Part shown: positions 22,987 to 31,475 of the stretch, in pieces
Layout of the letters: every line of letters starts with the position of its first letter
How positions within the stretch are numbered: the stretch's first letter is position 1
Origin: an uncultured Alphaproteobacteria bacterium
Lineage (GTDB): Bacteria; Pseudomonadota; Alphaproteobacteria; Rhodobacterales; Rhodobacteraceae
Length of the DNA stretch: 33,604 nucleotides
Direction of reading: 5' to 3'
Assembly (NCBI GenBank): GCA_902619165.1
Contig: CACNDI010000022.1
Span: forward strand, 1 to 33,604
Program-made: the position numbers and the translations under genes
The notes under the pieces: model-generated
Seen by the model: the letters and a program-made list of their open reading frames with translations, nothing else
What the model was told of the DNA's origin: nothing
Databases searched by the model: none

Positions 22987-25729
22987 TTGCATGCCCTCCT
23001 TCAACTTTCAGGGGAACGTCCAAATCTAAATATGGTAGTGTCGCTTGTTCCATAATTTCAGAGGCTCTATTTTTTATTATATTTATGGCGTCTTTTCTAG
23101 TTTCAAATATTAGTTCGTCATGCACTTGCAATAAAAGGTGAGCATCTAGTTCAGAACTCTTCAGAAACTCATGTATTTTAATCATAGCTCTTTTAATTAT
23201 ATCTGATGCACTACCTTGGATTGGTGCATTTATAGCAGCCCGCTCAGCAAAGCCACCAATTGGACCCTTAGTACCAATATTTGGTAAATGTATTTTTCTA
23301 TTGAACAAGGTAGTAACGAAGCCAGTTTTCTTCGCAGTTTCTACTGTTGTGTTCATGTAGTCTCTTATTTCAGGAAATTGTTTGAAATAATCATCTATAA
23401 ATTCTTGCGCTTCAGTACGAGCAATTTTAAGATTTCTCGCTAGGCCAAATGCAGAAATGCCATAAATTATCCCAAAATTTATCGCCTTGGCTTTCCTTCT
23501 GAGAGACGAATCCACTTTTTCGAGAGCGACCTTAAATATTTGGGATGCAGTGCTTGCGTGAATATCAATATTATTTTTAAATGCATCTTTAAGGCCTTTT
23601 ACGTCAGCTATGTGAGCTAATAATCTCAGCTCTATCTGGTTATAATCAAGGCTTAAGAGCTCAGCTCCTTCTTTGGCTATAAAGGTTTCTCTGATTTTTT
23701 TGCCCTCTGCATCTCTTATTGGTATATTTTGTAGGTTTGGGTCAGAGGACGACAGACGACCCGTGGATGTGCCAGCAAGATTAAAGGACGTATGCACTCT
23801 ACCTGTGAAATTATTTATATGTAACATTAGCGAGTCTGAATAAGTGGATTTCAATTTTGACATCTTTCTCCATTCTAGGAGAAAAGATGTAATTTCAAAA
23901 CCTTTCGCTGACAAGTCTTCCAGTACATCTGCTCCAGTTTGAAATCCACCAGATTTGTTTTTTTTCCCACCTGGCAAATTTAACTTTTCAAAAAGAACTT
24001 CACCCAACTGTTTTGGTGATGCAATATTGAACTCAGCTCCCGCTATTAAAAATATTTTAGTTTCCAATTCACTCAGTTTTTTTTCAAAAAATTGTGATAA
24101 TCTTCGCAGCTGCTCCTGGTCAACCGTAATGCCTTTTAGCTCTGCATCTATTAGAACCGGTACCATCGGCTTATCAATATTTTGATAAACACTATAAACT
24201 GATTGTTTGATAAGCTCTTTTTTTAAAATTTTCCACGCTCGAAAAGTCATGTCAGCATCCTCAGCTGCATAATCTGCTGCTAAACTTATGGGCACATTCT
24301 TAAAGTTAAGTTCTTTCTTTCCCGTTCCTATAAGATCTTTAAGTTTTATTGTTTCATGGTTTAGAAGATCCTTGGCAATTGAGTCTAAGCTGTGTCTTTG
24401 TCGTCCACCATTTATGCAGTGTGACATTAACATCGTGTCATCAAAAGAATTTACGTAGCAACTATATTTGTACAAAACCTTAATGTCGTATTTTATATTG
24501 TGACCGATTTTTAATATACTTTCATCAGCTAGAAGTGGCTGGAGTCTTCCTAAGACCATATCTCTATCTAGTTGTTTCTCTTTTAAGACTCTATGTTCAG
24601 GTTGACCGGCCTCATGTGCTACTGGTATATAGCACGCTTTACCAATTCCGATACACAGGGAAATACCTACAATTTCAGCGGAAAGAGTATCAAGGGAAGT
24701 GGTCTCAGTATCAATTGCAAAAAACTTTTGTTTCAATATTTCTTCGCACCACTTATTAAGATCATCTTCAGTTGATATTATTTCATATTTTTCTGAAGGT
24801 ATTAGTTCTATTTGGTCGTCTTTGGATAGATTTGATGAATTGAACTCTTCTAATTGGGAAGATATTCTTTTTGATAATGTATTTAGTTCCATAAGTTTAG
24901 TGAAAACTAGCAATTTGTTGAGATTTAAGGTTGCTAGCTCAAGATCTTGAAGATTTGTATCAATTTCTACTGTTTTAAGTAAGGTAACGAGTTTTTTTGA
25001 CAAAATTATTTTATCGATGTTGTCAGAAATCAAATTCCTTATTCTATCCTTATCAATCGCTTCATATTTCTTTACTAAGTTTTCTACAGTTTGAAACTCT
25101 GAAATCAAGCTAGAAGCAGTCTTTACGCCGACGCCTGGCACACCTGGAATATTATCGACTTTATCACCAATGAGAGCTTGTACATCTATTACCTTGTCAG
25201 GCGTAACGCCAAACTTTTCTCTTACTCTATCAATATCAATGAAAATATTTCTTATAGGGTCGTACATTTTTATATTGTCCGAAACAAGTTGCATCAAGTC
25301 TTTGTCTGATGAGAAGATCGTTACAATAGCACCCTCGTCAGTTGCGTTCTTAGCCAGTGTTGCAATTATGTCGTCAGCTTCATACCCTTTCTTGTCAATT
25401 GCTAAAAAACCAAATGCTTCGGTAGCATCTCTTATTAATTGAAACTGTGGTACCAAGTCATCGGGAGGAGGGGGTCTATTTGCTTTGTAATCTGGATAAA
25501 TATTGGACCTAAATGTCTTGTCTTTATGGTCAAATACGACTGCAATATGAGTAGCTTTAAATTCCTTAAGCTCATTTATTAATTTAAAGAGCATATTACA
25601 ATAACCTGAAACCGCTCCTGTAGGTGTTCCATCAGACTTTGTAAGAGGTGGGAGAGCATGGTAAGCTCTAAATATAAAGCCTGAACCATCTACCAAAATA
25701 AGATGCTTCCCAGACTTAAGATTATTCAC
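22964..25729 (-). CDS. polA: DNA polymerase I
   Basis: A 921-residue enzyme with all three activities. The 5'-3' exonuclease is at about 1-300 (LVDGSGFIFRAYHALPPL; VFDHKDKTFR; IFSSDKDLMQLV; IGDKVDNIPGVPGVGVKTA). The 3'-5' proofreading domain has the DTE motif near 340 (FFAIDTETTSLD). The polymerase domain has DYNQIELRLLAHI, RRKAKAINFGIIYGIS and QVHDELIFE with Asp871 and Glu872. It fills gaps in repair and removes RNA primers. The start is GTG at 25729 with GGA 7 nt upstream, inside the last codons of the zinc-finger gene, so the two are probably translationally coupled. All catalytic motifs are intact. Confidence 0.98.
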   Translation of the reverse strand: MNNLKSGKHLILVDGSGFIFRAYHALPPLTKSDGTPTGAVSGYCNMLFKLINELKEFKATHIAVVFDHKDKTFRSNIYPDYKANRPPPPDDLVPQFQLIRDATEAFGFLAIDKKGYEADDIIATLAKNATDEGAIVTIFSSDKDLMQLVSDNIKMYDPIRNIFIDIDRVREKFGVTPDKVIDVQALIGDKVDNIPGVPGVGVKTASSLISEFQTVENLVKKYEAIDKDRIRNLISDNIDKIILSKKLVTLLKTVEIDTNLQDLELATLNLNKLLVFTKLMELNTLSKRISSQLEEFNSSNLSKDDQIELIPSEKYEIISTEDDLNKWCEEILKQKFFAIDTETTSLDTLSAEIVGISLCIGIGKACYIPVAHEAGQPEHRVLKEKQLDRDMVLGRLQPLLADESILKIGHNIKYDIKVLYKYSCYVNSFDDTMLMSHCINGGRQRHSLDSIAKDLLNHETIKLKDLIGTGKKELNFKNVPISLAADYAAEDADMTFRAWKILKKELIKQSVYSVYQNIDKPMVPVLIDAELKGITVDQEQLRRLSQFFEKKLSELETKIFLIAGAEFNIASPKQLGEVLFEKLNLPGGKKNKSGGFQTGADVLEDLSAKGFEITSFLLEWRKMSKLKSTYSDSLMLHINNFTGRVHTSFNLAGTSTGRLSSSDPNLQNIPIRDAEGKKIRETFIAKEGAELLSLDYNQIELRLLAHIADVKGLKDAFKNNIDIHASTASQIFKVALEKVDSSLRRKAKAINFGIIYGISAFGLARNLKIARTEAQEFIDDYFKQFPEIRDYMNTTVETAKKTGFVTTLFNRKIHLPNIGTKGPIGGFAERAAINAPIQGSASDIIKRAMIKIHEFLKSSELDAHLLLQVHDELIFETRKDAINIIKNRASEIMEQATLPYLDLDVPLKVEGGHAINWYLAH

Positions 25730-25732
25730 AAT

Positions 25733-25900
25733 CTATTCCTTTGGTGGCTGATATGAAAATCTCCGCTCGCAGTAAGGGCAGTCTATAAAGTTCTCTGTCT
25801 CTTTTATTTTTAGCCATACTTTAGGGTGATTGCTTCCTTTGCTATCATCACCATTACATGATACAACAATTTTGTTCGTAATTATAACTTCTTTCGACAT
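25733..25900 (-). CDS. Small zinc-finger protein (zf-CHCC, NDUFS6-like)
   Basis: A 55-residue protein from ATG 25900 to TAG 25733, read by hand on the minus strand. It runs MSKEVIITNKIVVSC, then a GNDD-like turn, NHPKVWLKI and DCPYCERRFSYQPP. The Cys-x-His-x-Cys-x2-Cys pattern (Cys15, His25, Cys41, Cys44) and HPxVxLxI spacing match the zf-CHCC family, related to the NDUFS6 accessory subunit of complex I. It lies 3 nt upstream of polA and divergent from the ABC ATPase with a 59-bp gap. Its function is unknown; zinc binding is expected. Short length makes it easy to miss. Confidence 0.85.
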   Translation of the reverse strand: MSKEVIITNKIVVSCNGDDSKGSNHPKVWLKIKETENFIDCPYCERRFSYQPPKE

Positions 25901-25959
25901 GACAAAATAAATAACATATTTTATGTCTAATACTACTATAAAAGTGAAGAGTAAATATC

Positions 25960-26904
25960 ATGAGAACAGAATTAACAGAGCTTGGTCTAGAGGTTCAAAA
26001 TTTACAGAAGGTATATAAAGGTTACGATAGAAGTGAGCCAGTTTTTGCCCTTAAAAATTTAAGCTTACAAGTTAAGAAAGGATCCTTCTTTGGCCTTTTG
26101 GGACCGAATGGCGCTGGAAAGTCAACACTGATAAATATATTAGCCGGTCTAGTAATTAAGACATCTGGAAAAGTTAAAATAAGAAATATCGATCAGGATA
26201 TCAATGTAAGAGAATTTAAGAGAAGTATTGGGGTAGTTCCACAAGAAACAAACTTTGATCCATTTTTAACACCCTATGAGAGTCTAGATATTCAAGCAGG
26301 TCTTTACGGTGTAAGAAAGTCAGAAAGAAATATTAACCAGTTATTAAAAAGACTTGGTTTAGAGGGAAAGTCTAATGCTTATATGAGATCTCTTTCTGGT
26401 GGAATGAGGAGAAGGTTGCTTATTGGTAAAGCTCTTGTCCACGCACCAAAGGTAGTAATTTTGGATGAGCCTACAGCCGGGGTAGATATTGAGCTAAGAG
26501 AAATGTTATGGGATTATATGAAGGATTTAAATGCAAATGGAACAACGATTATCTTGACAACCCATTATTTAGAAGAGGCTCAAGCTCTTTGTGAGAAAAT
26601 AGCGATCTTAAATAAGGGCGAATTAATTGCTTGTAATGACACAAGTGACTTGCTTGATAGAGTGAATCTAAAAGTTATAAATATTAAACACAGCAATTTA
26701 AAGCTAAAGAAAATCAACCTTCCTGATAAAGCAAGTTTAAAAGAAAATAAAAATCAAAAATTATCCATATCTTATGACAGAAATGAAATTAAAACAGATC
26801 AGCTGCTTGATTGCTTAAGATCTCAGGGAATTGTAATAATGGATCTCTCAACAGAGGAAGCCGATCTAGCTGATGTTTTTAGACTATTAACAAATAATAA
26901 TTAG
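25960..26904 (+). CDS. ABC transporter ATP-binding protein (YadG/CcmA-like)
   Basis: A 314-residue ATPase. Walker A GPNGAGKS (48-55), Q-loop VVPQETNFDP (92-101), signature LSGGM (145-149), Walker B VVILDEPTAG (165-174) and H-loop TTHYLEEA are intact. The pattern of one ATPase with a roughly 90-residue C-terminal extension fits the YadG/DrrA-type exporters of the ABC-2 group. No membrane partner is adjacent, so the permease must be encoded elsewhere. The substrate is unknown. A TATAAA (25936-25942 region) and GAAGAG lie upstream of the ATG. Its stop abuts the stop of the adenosine kinase-like gene. Confidence 0.9.
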   Translation: MRTELTELGLEVQNLQKVYKGYDRSEPVFALKNLSLQVKKGSFFGLLGPNGAGKSTLINILAGLVIKTSGKVKIRNIDQDINVREFKRSIGVVPQETNFDPFLTPYESLDIQAGLYGVRKSERNINQLLKRLGLEGKSNAYMRSLSGGMRRRLLIGKALVHAPKVVILDEPTAGVDIELREMLWDYMKDLNANGTTIILTTHYLEEAQALCEKIAILNKGELIACNDTSDLLDRVNLKVINIKHSNLKLKKINLPDKASLKENKNQKLSISYDRNEIKTDQLLDCLRSQGIVIMDLSTEEADLADVFRLLTNNN

Positions 26905-27897
26905 CTACTGATTCATAACGAAGTTCTTCATATTTTTTTCTACCCTGGGACCGTAAACTTTCAGAACTTCACTGGCTATAACGTTTCCAAAAGTAGCACA
27001 CTTGTCAAAGGTAAAGTTTTTAGAGAGGCCGTATAAAAATCCTGCAGCAAAACTATCCCCTGCTCCCGTTGTATCAACTACAGATACTCTATTTGTAGAA
27101 ATTTGTCTTATAGATTTGCCATGAAACAAGTAAGCACCCCTTTCTGCACAAGTACAGGCTAAGCAACTTATAGAGTCAGTAATAAATTCCTGAGCCTTTT
27201 GAATATCTTGGATTTGGTATAGTGATTTCAATTCGTCCTCGTTACAAAACACCATGTCGGCTGATTCATTCAACAGATGTATAAAATCAGACCTATGTCG
27301 ATCTACACAAAAACGATCGGAAAGGGTAATCGCAACTTTTGTGTTATTTTTTCTTGCAATTTCAATAGCTTTATAAAATGCCTCTTTACTTTTTTGCCCA
27401 TCAAATCGATATCCTTCAAGATATAACCATTCACTTTGAGCAATAAGCTCTTCATCTATATCAATAGCCGTTAGAAATTCTGTAGCTCCAAGGTAGGTGT
27501 TCATTGTCCTTTCTTTATCAGGCGTGATCAAAACAATGCATTTACCAGTCGCTTCAGTGTAGTTTCTGTCCAGAAATTCAGTGTTGTAAATTATTGAATT
27601 GTCTAATAAATCTTTTTTAAATACTTTTCCCTTAGGATCATCTGCAATTTTTCCTATATAACCGGTTTTTAAACCTAGCTTTGCCAGAGTTGAGATTGTA
27701 TTGGCTGCCGATCCTCCAGCAGTCTCTTTGATTGGTTGAACTGATTTTAAAATATAATTTGATCTTTCCCTGGAGACTAGATTCATAACACCTTTAGAAA
27801 TTCCTTCTTGGGTAAGAAACTCGTCGGGCACCTCACACACGAGATCTAGCATAGCGTTTCCAATTGCCGACACGCTATATTTTTTACTTACTCTCAT
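26905..27897 (-). CDS. PfkB-family sugar kinase, adenosine kinase-like
   Basis: A 330-residue ribokinase/PfkB protein. GNAMLDLVCEV (13-23) is the N-terminal substrate loop. AGGSAANTISTLAKLG (60-75) is PfkB signature 1, and DTTGAGDSFAAGF (275-287) is signature 2 with catalytic Asp281. MNTYLGA and the 330-residue length are typical of alphaproteobacterial adenosine kinase-type enzymes, which phosphorylate adenosine or another nucleoside or sugar at the 5' position. The exact substrate within the family cannot be fixed by eye. It follows atpF after a 61-bp gap; TATATT-like sequence there may act as its own promoter. No good Shine-Dalgarno is visible. Confidence 0.88.
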   Translation of the reverse strand: MRVSKKYSVSAIGNAMLDLVCEVPDEFLTQEGISKGVMNLVSRERSNYILKSVQPIKETAGGSAANTISTLAKLGLKTGYIGKIADDPKGKVFKKDLLDNSIIYNTEFLDRNYTEATGKCIVLITPDKERTMNTYLGATEFLTAIDIDEELIAQSEWLYLEGYRFDGQKSKEAFYKAIEIARKNNTKVAITLSDRFCVDRHRSDFIHLLNESADMVFCNEDELKSLYQIQDIQKAQEFITDSISCLACTCAERGAYLFHGKSIRQISTNRVSVVDTTGAGDSFAAGFLYGLSKNFTFDKCATFGNVIASEVLKVYGPRVEKNMKNFVMNQ

Positions 27898-27958
27898 CAG
27901 GAATTTTTTTTTAAGTATGTTTTTCTAATATAATATCTAGGAAGTCTTCTAAAAGTTA

Positions 27959-28567
27959 CTAATTGTAAACTTTCTTTAAACCTTTTTCTATTGATTGGAT
28001 GGATGCGTCGAACTGGTTATCATAATCACTAACTGATAAACTTTTGGATAACTTCATTCTTACTTTTTCAATGCTCAAATCTATTGCGCGATCTTCTATA
28101 TCCTCCAGAATTTTTCTTTCGTTTGACATTACTTGTCCTTCTGCAGAAATGAGTTTATTTTTCATTAATTCTTCAATGTGTTTTTTGGCCTTATCTTCTT
28201 CTTCTCCTGCCCGAGATTTCGCAGTTACTACCATTTGTTCAATTGTTTCACTAGTTTTTATATGATCGGCCTCAATCGAAGAAAGAATTTTCTTTGCTTC
28301 TTCCAATATTTCGCTTGCCTTCTCAATTTCACTCTGAATATCGTTAGATCTTTTATCTAAGAAAGCTCCAAGTAAATAAGGAACCTTGAAATAAATCAAA
28401 ATGCCTACAAATATCAAAAAGGAAATTAAAACAACAAAATCAGTGTTTTCTAAACTAAAAATTTTTTTTGAGCCAGCAGCATAACTTACCCCAGACAGAA
28501 GGACGTAAGCTGAAAGTGTTAACAGTAAATATTTTAGGTTAAATGTGTGTGGTTTGAAGGGGTTCAT
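27959..28567 (-). CDS. atpF: ATP synthase F0 subunit b
   Basis: A 202-residue b subunit: membrane helix DFVVLISFLIFVGILIYF (43-60), then a long charged coiled coil (about 70-195) that forms the peripheral stalk holding F1. It carries an additional N-terminal hydrophobic stretch (12-30) ending VSYAAG, which looks like a signal peptide with an Ala-x-Ala-type cleavage site. No later Met allows a start that removes it. GGAAAG at the end of the b' gene is its ribosome site; the gap to b' is 6 bp. It is the last gene of the F0 operon. Confidence 0.94.
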   Translation of the reverse strand: MNPFKPHTFNLKYLLLTLSAYVLLSGVSYAAGSKKIFSLENTDFVVLISFLIFVGILIYFKVPYLLGAFLDKRSNDIQSEIEKASEILEEAKKILSSIEADHIKTSETIEQMVVTAKSRAGEEEDKAKKHIEELMKNKLISAEGQVMSNERKILEDIEDRAIDLSIEKVRMKLSKSLSVSDYDNQFDASIQSIEKGLKKVYN

Positions 28568-28573
28568 TTAAAG

Positions 28574-29044
28574 TTACTTTCCTCTGGAAATCTTACTAAT
28601 TATTTCCGATGCTAATTCTTCTGATATTTTCTCAATTGCAGCCTCAGAGCCATCTCTAAGCTCCTTCAATCTTCCTTCTGCTTCATTTATAAGTTGAGTA
28701 GTAGCAATTTTACTATCCTCTAATGCTAAGGCCATTTGTTCTTTAATATTTTTTCCGCTAGTATTCATTATCTCATCGCATTGAGACTTAGCCTTTTCAA
28801 GTTCCTCCTCAATCAGTTTCTCTATCTCACTCACTCTTAGCCTAATTTCCTCCGCTTTTGCTATATTCCCATCAATAATTTTTCTTCGATTTACAAAGAT
28901 ATCCTCCATCCGTGGAATGATAAAAAACTTTACAATAGCGAACAAAACCACACAAAAAACAACTAACCAAAATATTTGGTTTGGAAAGGTGGAGAAATCC
29001 AGTTGAGGCATCCCCACCACGCTATTATCTGAAGTCGAAGCCAT
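28574..29044 (-). CDS. atpG: ATP synthase F0 subunit b'
   Basis: A 156-residue b' subunit. The N-terminus GMPQLDFSTFPNQIFWLVVFCVVLF (about 12-36) is the typical alphaproteobacterial b' membrane segment, followed by FIIPRMEDIFVNRRKIIDGNIAKAEEI and a coiled coil. Together with b it forms a heterodimeric stator stalk, as in cyanobacteria and many alphaproteobacteria. It lies 17 bp after atpE and 6 bp before atpF. No strong ribosome site is visible in the short AT-rich gap. The subunit is also called atpF', and the symbol atpG is used differently (F1 gamma) in other genomes. Confidence 0.94.
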   Translation of the reverse strand: MASTSDNSVVGMPQLDFSTFPNQIFWLVVFCVVLFAIVKFFIIPRMEDIFVNRRKIIDGNIAKAEEIRLRVSEIEKLIEEELEKAKSQCDEIMNTSGKNIKEQMALALEDSKIATTQLINEAEGRLKELRDGSEAAIEKISEELASEIISKISRGK

Positions 29045-29061
29045 TTAAATTTAATATTTAA

Positions 29062-29301
29062 TTACATCGCGTACATGAGCAGTAATGCAACTAAAAAGCT
29101 AAAAATTCCTAAAGCTTCTGCAAATGCAATACCGATAAACATTGTAGCGGTCTGTCCAGAAGCAGCGCTTGGGTTTCTTAGTGCTCCTGAAAGAAAATTC
29201 CCTACTACGTGTCCAACCCCTATCGCTGCACCACCCATTCCTGTACAAGCGAGACCTGCTCCTATAAGTTTTCCCATTTCTACTAAGTTTCCATCAACCA
29301 T
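29062..29301 (-). CDS. atpE: ATP synthase F0 subunit c
   Basis: A 79-residue proteolipid of two helices joined by a polar loop ([11 protein letters not shown], about 40-50). The proton-carrying Glu is in [10 protein letters not shown] of helix 2. The residues around it do not show the extra polar set expected for sodium-coupled rings, so proton coupling is likely. AGGAG lies 7-8 nt upstream of the ATG, one of the stronger sites in the operon and consistent with the high copy number of c. Confidence 0.97.
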   Translation of the reverse strand: MVDGNLVEMGKLIGAGLACTGMGGAAIGVGHVVGNFLSGALRNPSAASGQTATMFIGIAFAEALGIFSFLVALLLMYAM

Positions 29302-29327
29302 AATATTGCTCCTTTAAAAAATTATAA

Positions 29328-30071
29328 TTAGTGACCTGGATGCAAAGCATCATTCAAATAAACACAAGTTAAGATAGTAAATACATACGCTTGTATTACT
29401 ACTACAAGCATTTCTAGACCGTAAACTGCTGTAATCGCGAATATAGGAGCTATTGCGCCTATTCCTAAGGCTCCAGCAAAGCCCGCAAATACCTTAATCA
29501 CGGCGTGTCCTGCCATCATGTTACCGGCTAGTCTGATAGAGTGGCTCACGGGCCTTACAAAATATGATATCACTTCTATTATTAGGAGTATTGGCCTTAA
29601 AGCTAATGGTGCACTACTTATCCAAAACAGGCTCAAAAATCCAAACCCATTCTTCACAAAACCGATTATTGTAACTGCAATGAATACGGAAAGTGCAAGA
29701 AACCCTGTTACAGCGATATGACTAGTGTAAGTAAAACTGTACGGTAATAGCCCCAGAACGTTCCCAAACAATATTAGAATAAAAAGTGTAAATATGTAAG
29801 GAAAGTATCTCAGCCCTTCTTGTCCTACTATATCGATAATCATATCTCTAATGAAAAAGTAGAGTAGCTCAGCAATAGACTGGAGCCGACCAGGAACTAA
29901 CTGATGCTTTCGTGATCCGTAAATAAATACAAATGAGATCGATACCAGGCTTATCAGCATCCATAACGCTTGGTTTGTAAAAGAATACCATTCCAAGTTT
30001 TCTCCCGTAAGAATAGGGTCGATAATGAATTGATCCATCGGGTGAATATTAAAAGCTGACTGTTTTTCCAT
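29328..30071 (-). CDS. atpB: ATP synthase F0 subunit a
   Basis: A 247-residue polytopic subunit that forms the proton half-channels against the c ring. The essential Arg is in [28 protein letters not shown] and the C-terminal [18 protein letters not shown] are family-typical. It starts 14 bp after the atpI stop and ends 26 bp before atpE. The order atpI-B-E-b'-b with no F1 genes is the split arrangement known in alphaproteobacteria. Confidence 0.97.
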   Translation of the reverse strand: MEKQSAFNIHPMDQFIIDPILTGENLEWYSFTNQALWMLISLVSISFVFIYGSRKHQLVPGRLQSIAELLYFFIRDMIIDIVGQEGLRYFPYIFTLFILILFGNVLGLLPYSFTYTSHIAVTGFLALSVFIAVTIIGFVKNGFGFLSLFWISSAPLALRPILLIIEVISYFVRPVSHSIRLAGNMMAGHAVIKVFAGFAGALGIGAIAPIFAITAVYGLEMLVVVIQAYVFTILTCVYLNDALHPGH

Positions 30072-30085
30072 CTACTTATGCATCA

Positions 30086-30397
30086 TCAGTTATTTGGTTC
30101 ATTCATCTTTTTTGCAGTAGCTATCATTGTTTTAACTCCAGCCATGAAGCCAAGAAGAGAAAATATTATCAAAAATATGGGTTCACTTCCTACGATATAA
30201 TCAAGCGTTATTCCCAAGATAACCCCTAAAACCATTCCTGTCACAAGCTCAATTACCATTCTCCATCCATCGTTTTGAACTTTCAGCCTTTTGGGCCTAT
30301 TTTCCTCTTTTTTAGACTTAAATTCCTCTATTTTCTTATCTAGTTGATCCAAATTCTTTTTTTTAGAGGCCTCATTCATTGTAAAGTTGCTTTGCAT
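30086..30397 (-). CDS. atpI: ATP synthase protein I (AtpI)
   Basis: A 103-residue protein with a charged N-terminus (Lys/Glu-rich, 8-45) and two membrane helices, MVIELVTGMVLGVILGITLDYIVG and IFLIIFSLLGFMAGVKTMI. This is the AtpI/AtpZ layout; these proteins help assemble the c ring or affect Mg uptake. It opens the F0 operon. The second Met (codon 7) is an alternative start; neither has a clear ribosome site. Confidence 0.9.
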   Translation of the reverse strand: MQSNFTMNEASKKKNLDQLDKKIEEFKSKKEENRPKRLKVQNDGWRMVIELVTGMVLGVILGITLDYIVGSEPIFLIIFSLLGFMAGVKTMIATAKKMNEPNN

Positions 30398-30454
30398 TTC
30401 TAACTAGATGAACGTTATAAACACATGTAAGTCTAGTCAACCCTAATTTAAGAG

Positions 30455-31030
30455 CTACATGCATTTTTTAAGTTGCCTATCAAATATTTTTTTACTTAGT
30501 GCTGTTTTTCTTGCCACTTCTAACAGAGCTTTTTTAGTTTTGTACGCTCCTGTTTTAAACCCTGCCTGACCTTGGTGATAGGCAAGATATTGAAGATATG
30601 CATTACTTTTTGATATTCCTAATAATCTATTAGTTTTGTTTATATACCATCCGATAAAGTTTGTTGAGTGTGCGAAATTAGATCTTCTATGGTATTTGTG
30701 TCCTGTGCTTTTTTTATATTCTTTCCATGTTCCATCAAGTGCTTGAGAATATCCGTAGGCTGATGAAATCCTGCCTGAGGGAATGAGTCCGAGAAAATAC
30801 TTCCTTTGAGTGCGAGCCGTCGGTCTGAAATTAGATTCTGTTTTTATGAATGCAAGTTGCATTCCAGGGCTGACCCCCCATTTCCTTTCAGTCTTCTTTA
30901 ACGCAGTTCTCCAGCTTTTCTTCTGCTTTATTATTGAGCATGCGTCCCCTTGATTCTTTGGAATATTCATACAGCCAGACATGATGAGGTAATTGAAAAC
31001 AATAAAGATGAAAAAAATTTTTTTTAGCAT
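30455..31030 (-). CDS. Lytic transglycosylase-like lipoprotein (SLT domain)
   Basis: A 191-residue protein with a lipoprotein signal: hydrophobic leader and Cys20 in LIMSGC. The SLT-type catalytic fold shows Glu65 in FIKTESNFRPTART, then SSAYGYSQALDGTW and YLAYHQGQAGF, the GYxQ and AYN-like motifs of family 1 lytic transglycosylases. It likely cleaves peptidoglycan between MurNAc and GlcNAc near the outer membrane, in wall turnover or insertion of envelope machines. It precedes atpI by a 57-bp gap and is divergent from hspQ. Confidence 0.88.
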   Translation of the reverse strand: MLKKIFFIFIVFNYLIMSGCMNIPKNQGDACSIIKQKKSWRTALKKTERKWGVSPGMQLAFIKTESNFRPTARTQRKYFLGLIPSGRISSAYGYSQALDGTWKEYKKSTGHKYHRRSNFAHSTNFIGWYINKTNRLLGISKSNAYLQYLAYHQGQAGFKTGAYKTKKALLEVARKTALSKKIFDRQLKKCM

Positions 31031-31141
31031 AGAAAATTATTGTATTTGGATTGTTAGTCAATTTATTATTAATCGTACTACTTGTAACTTTTTTAAATTC
31101 GATTATTTAAAAGTCAAAGGTTTTGGTCTATAAGGTAGATA

Positions 31142-31468
31142 ATGCTAAACAGAAATGCAAAGTTTTCAATAGGCGAGGTTGTAAAACATCGAATATATCC
31201 TTTTAGGGGAGTTATATTTGATGTAGATCCTACTTTTGATAATACGGAAGAGTGGTGGAATTCTATCCCAGAAAATCATAGACCTAAGAAGGATCAACCA
31301 TTTTATCATCTTTTGGCGGAGAACGACTCAAGCTATTACATCGCCTATGTGTCTGAACAAAACTTACTCTATGATGACAGTGGGGAACCAATTGGGCATC
31401 CTGAAGTTAAGCAACTATTCGGTAGGTTGTCTGAGGGCAGATATCTTCTATCTGACATAATGCATTGA
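31142..31468 (+). CDS. hspQ: HspQ / YccV-family heat-shock protein
   Basis: A 108-residue protein whose whole length matches HspQ: AKFSIGEVVKHRIYPFRGVIFDVDPTFDNTEEWW, then RPKKDQPFYHLLAEN, and a C-terminal GHPEV. In enterobacteria HspQ enhances the Lon protease and was earlier described as binding hemimethylated DNA. AAGG 6 nt before the ATG fixes the start. A CTTGTAA (31081-31087) 12 nt before CGATTATTT is a poor match to a sigma-32-type promoter. It is convergent with the GGT-like gene, 7 bp apart. Confidence 0.95.
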   Translation: MLNRNAKFSIGEVVKHRIYPFRGVIFDVDPTFDNTEEWWNSIPENHRPKKDQPFYHLLAENDSSYYIAYVSEQNLLYDDSGEPIGHPEVKQLFGRLSEGRYLLSDIMH

Positions 31469-31475
31469 TGGCTTA

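Noticed and set aside
31081-31108. Sigma-32-type promoter before hspQ
   Set aside because: CTTGTAA is acceptable as a -35, but the downstream CGATTATTT is a poor -10 match and the spacing is short; too weak to list as a feature.
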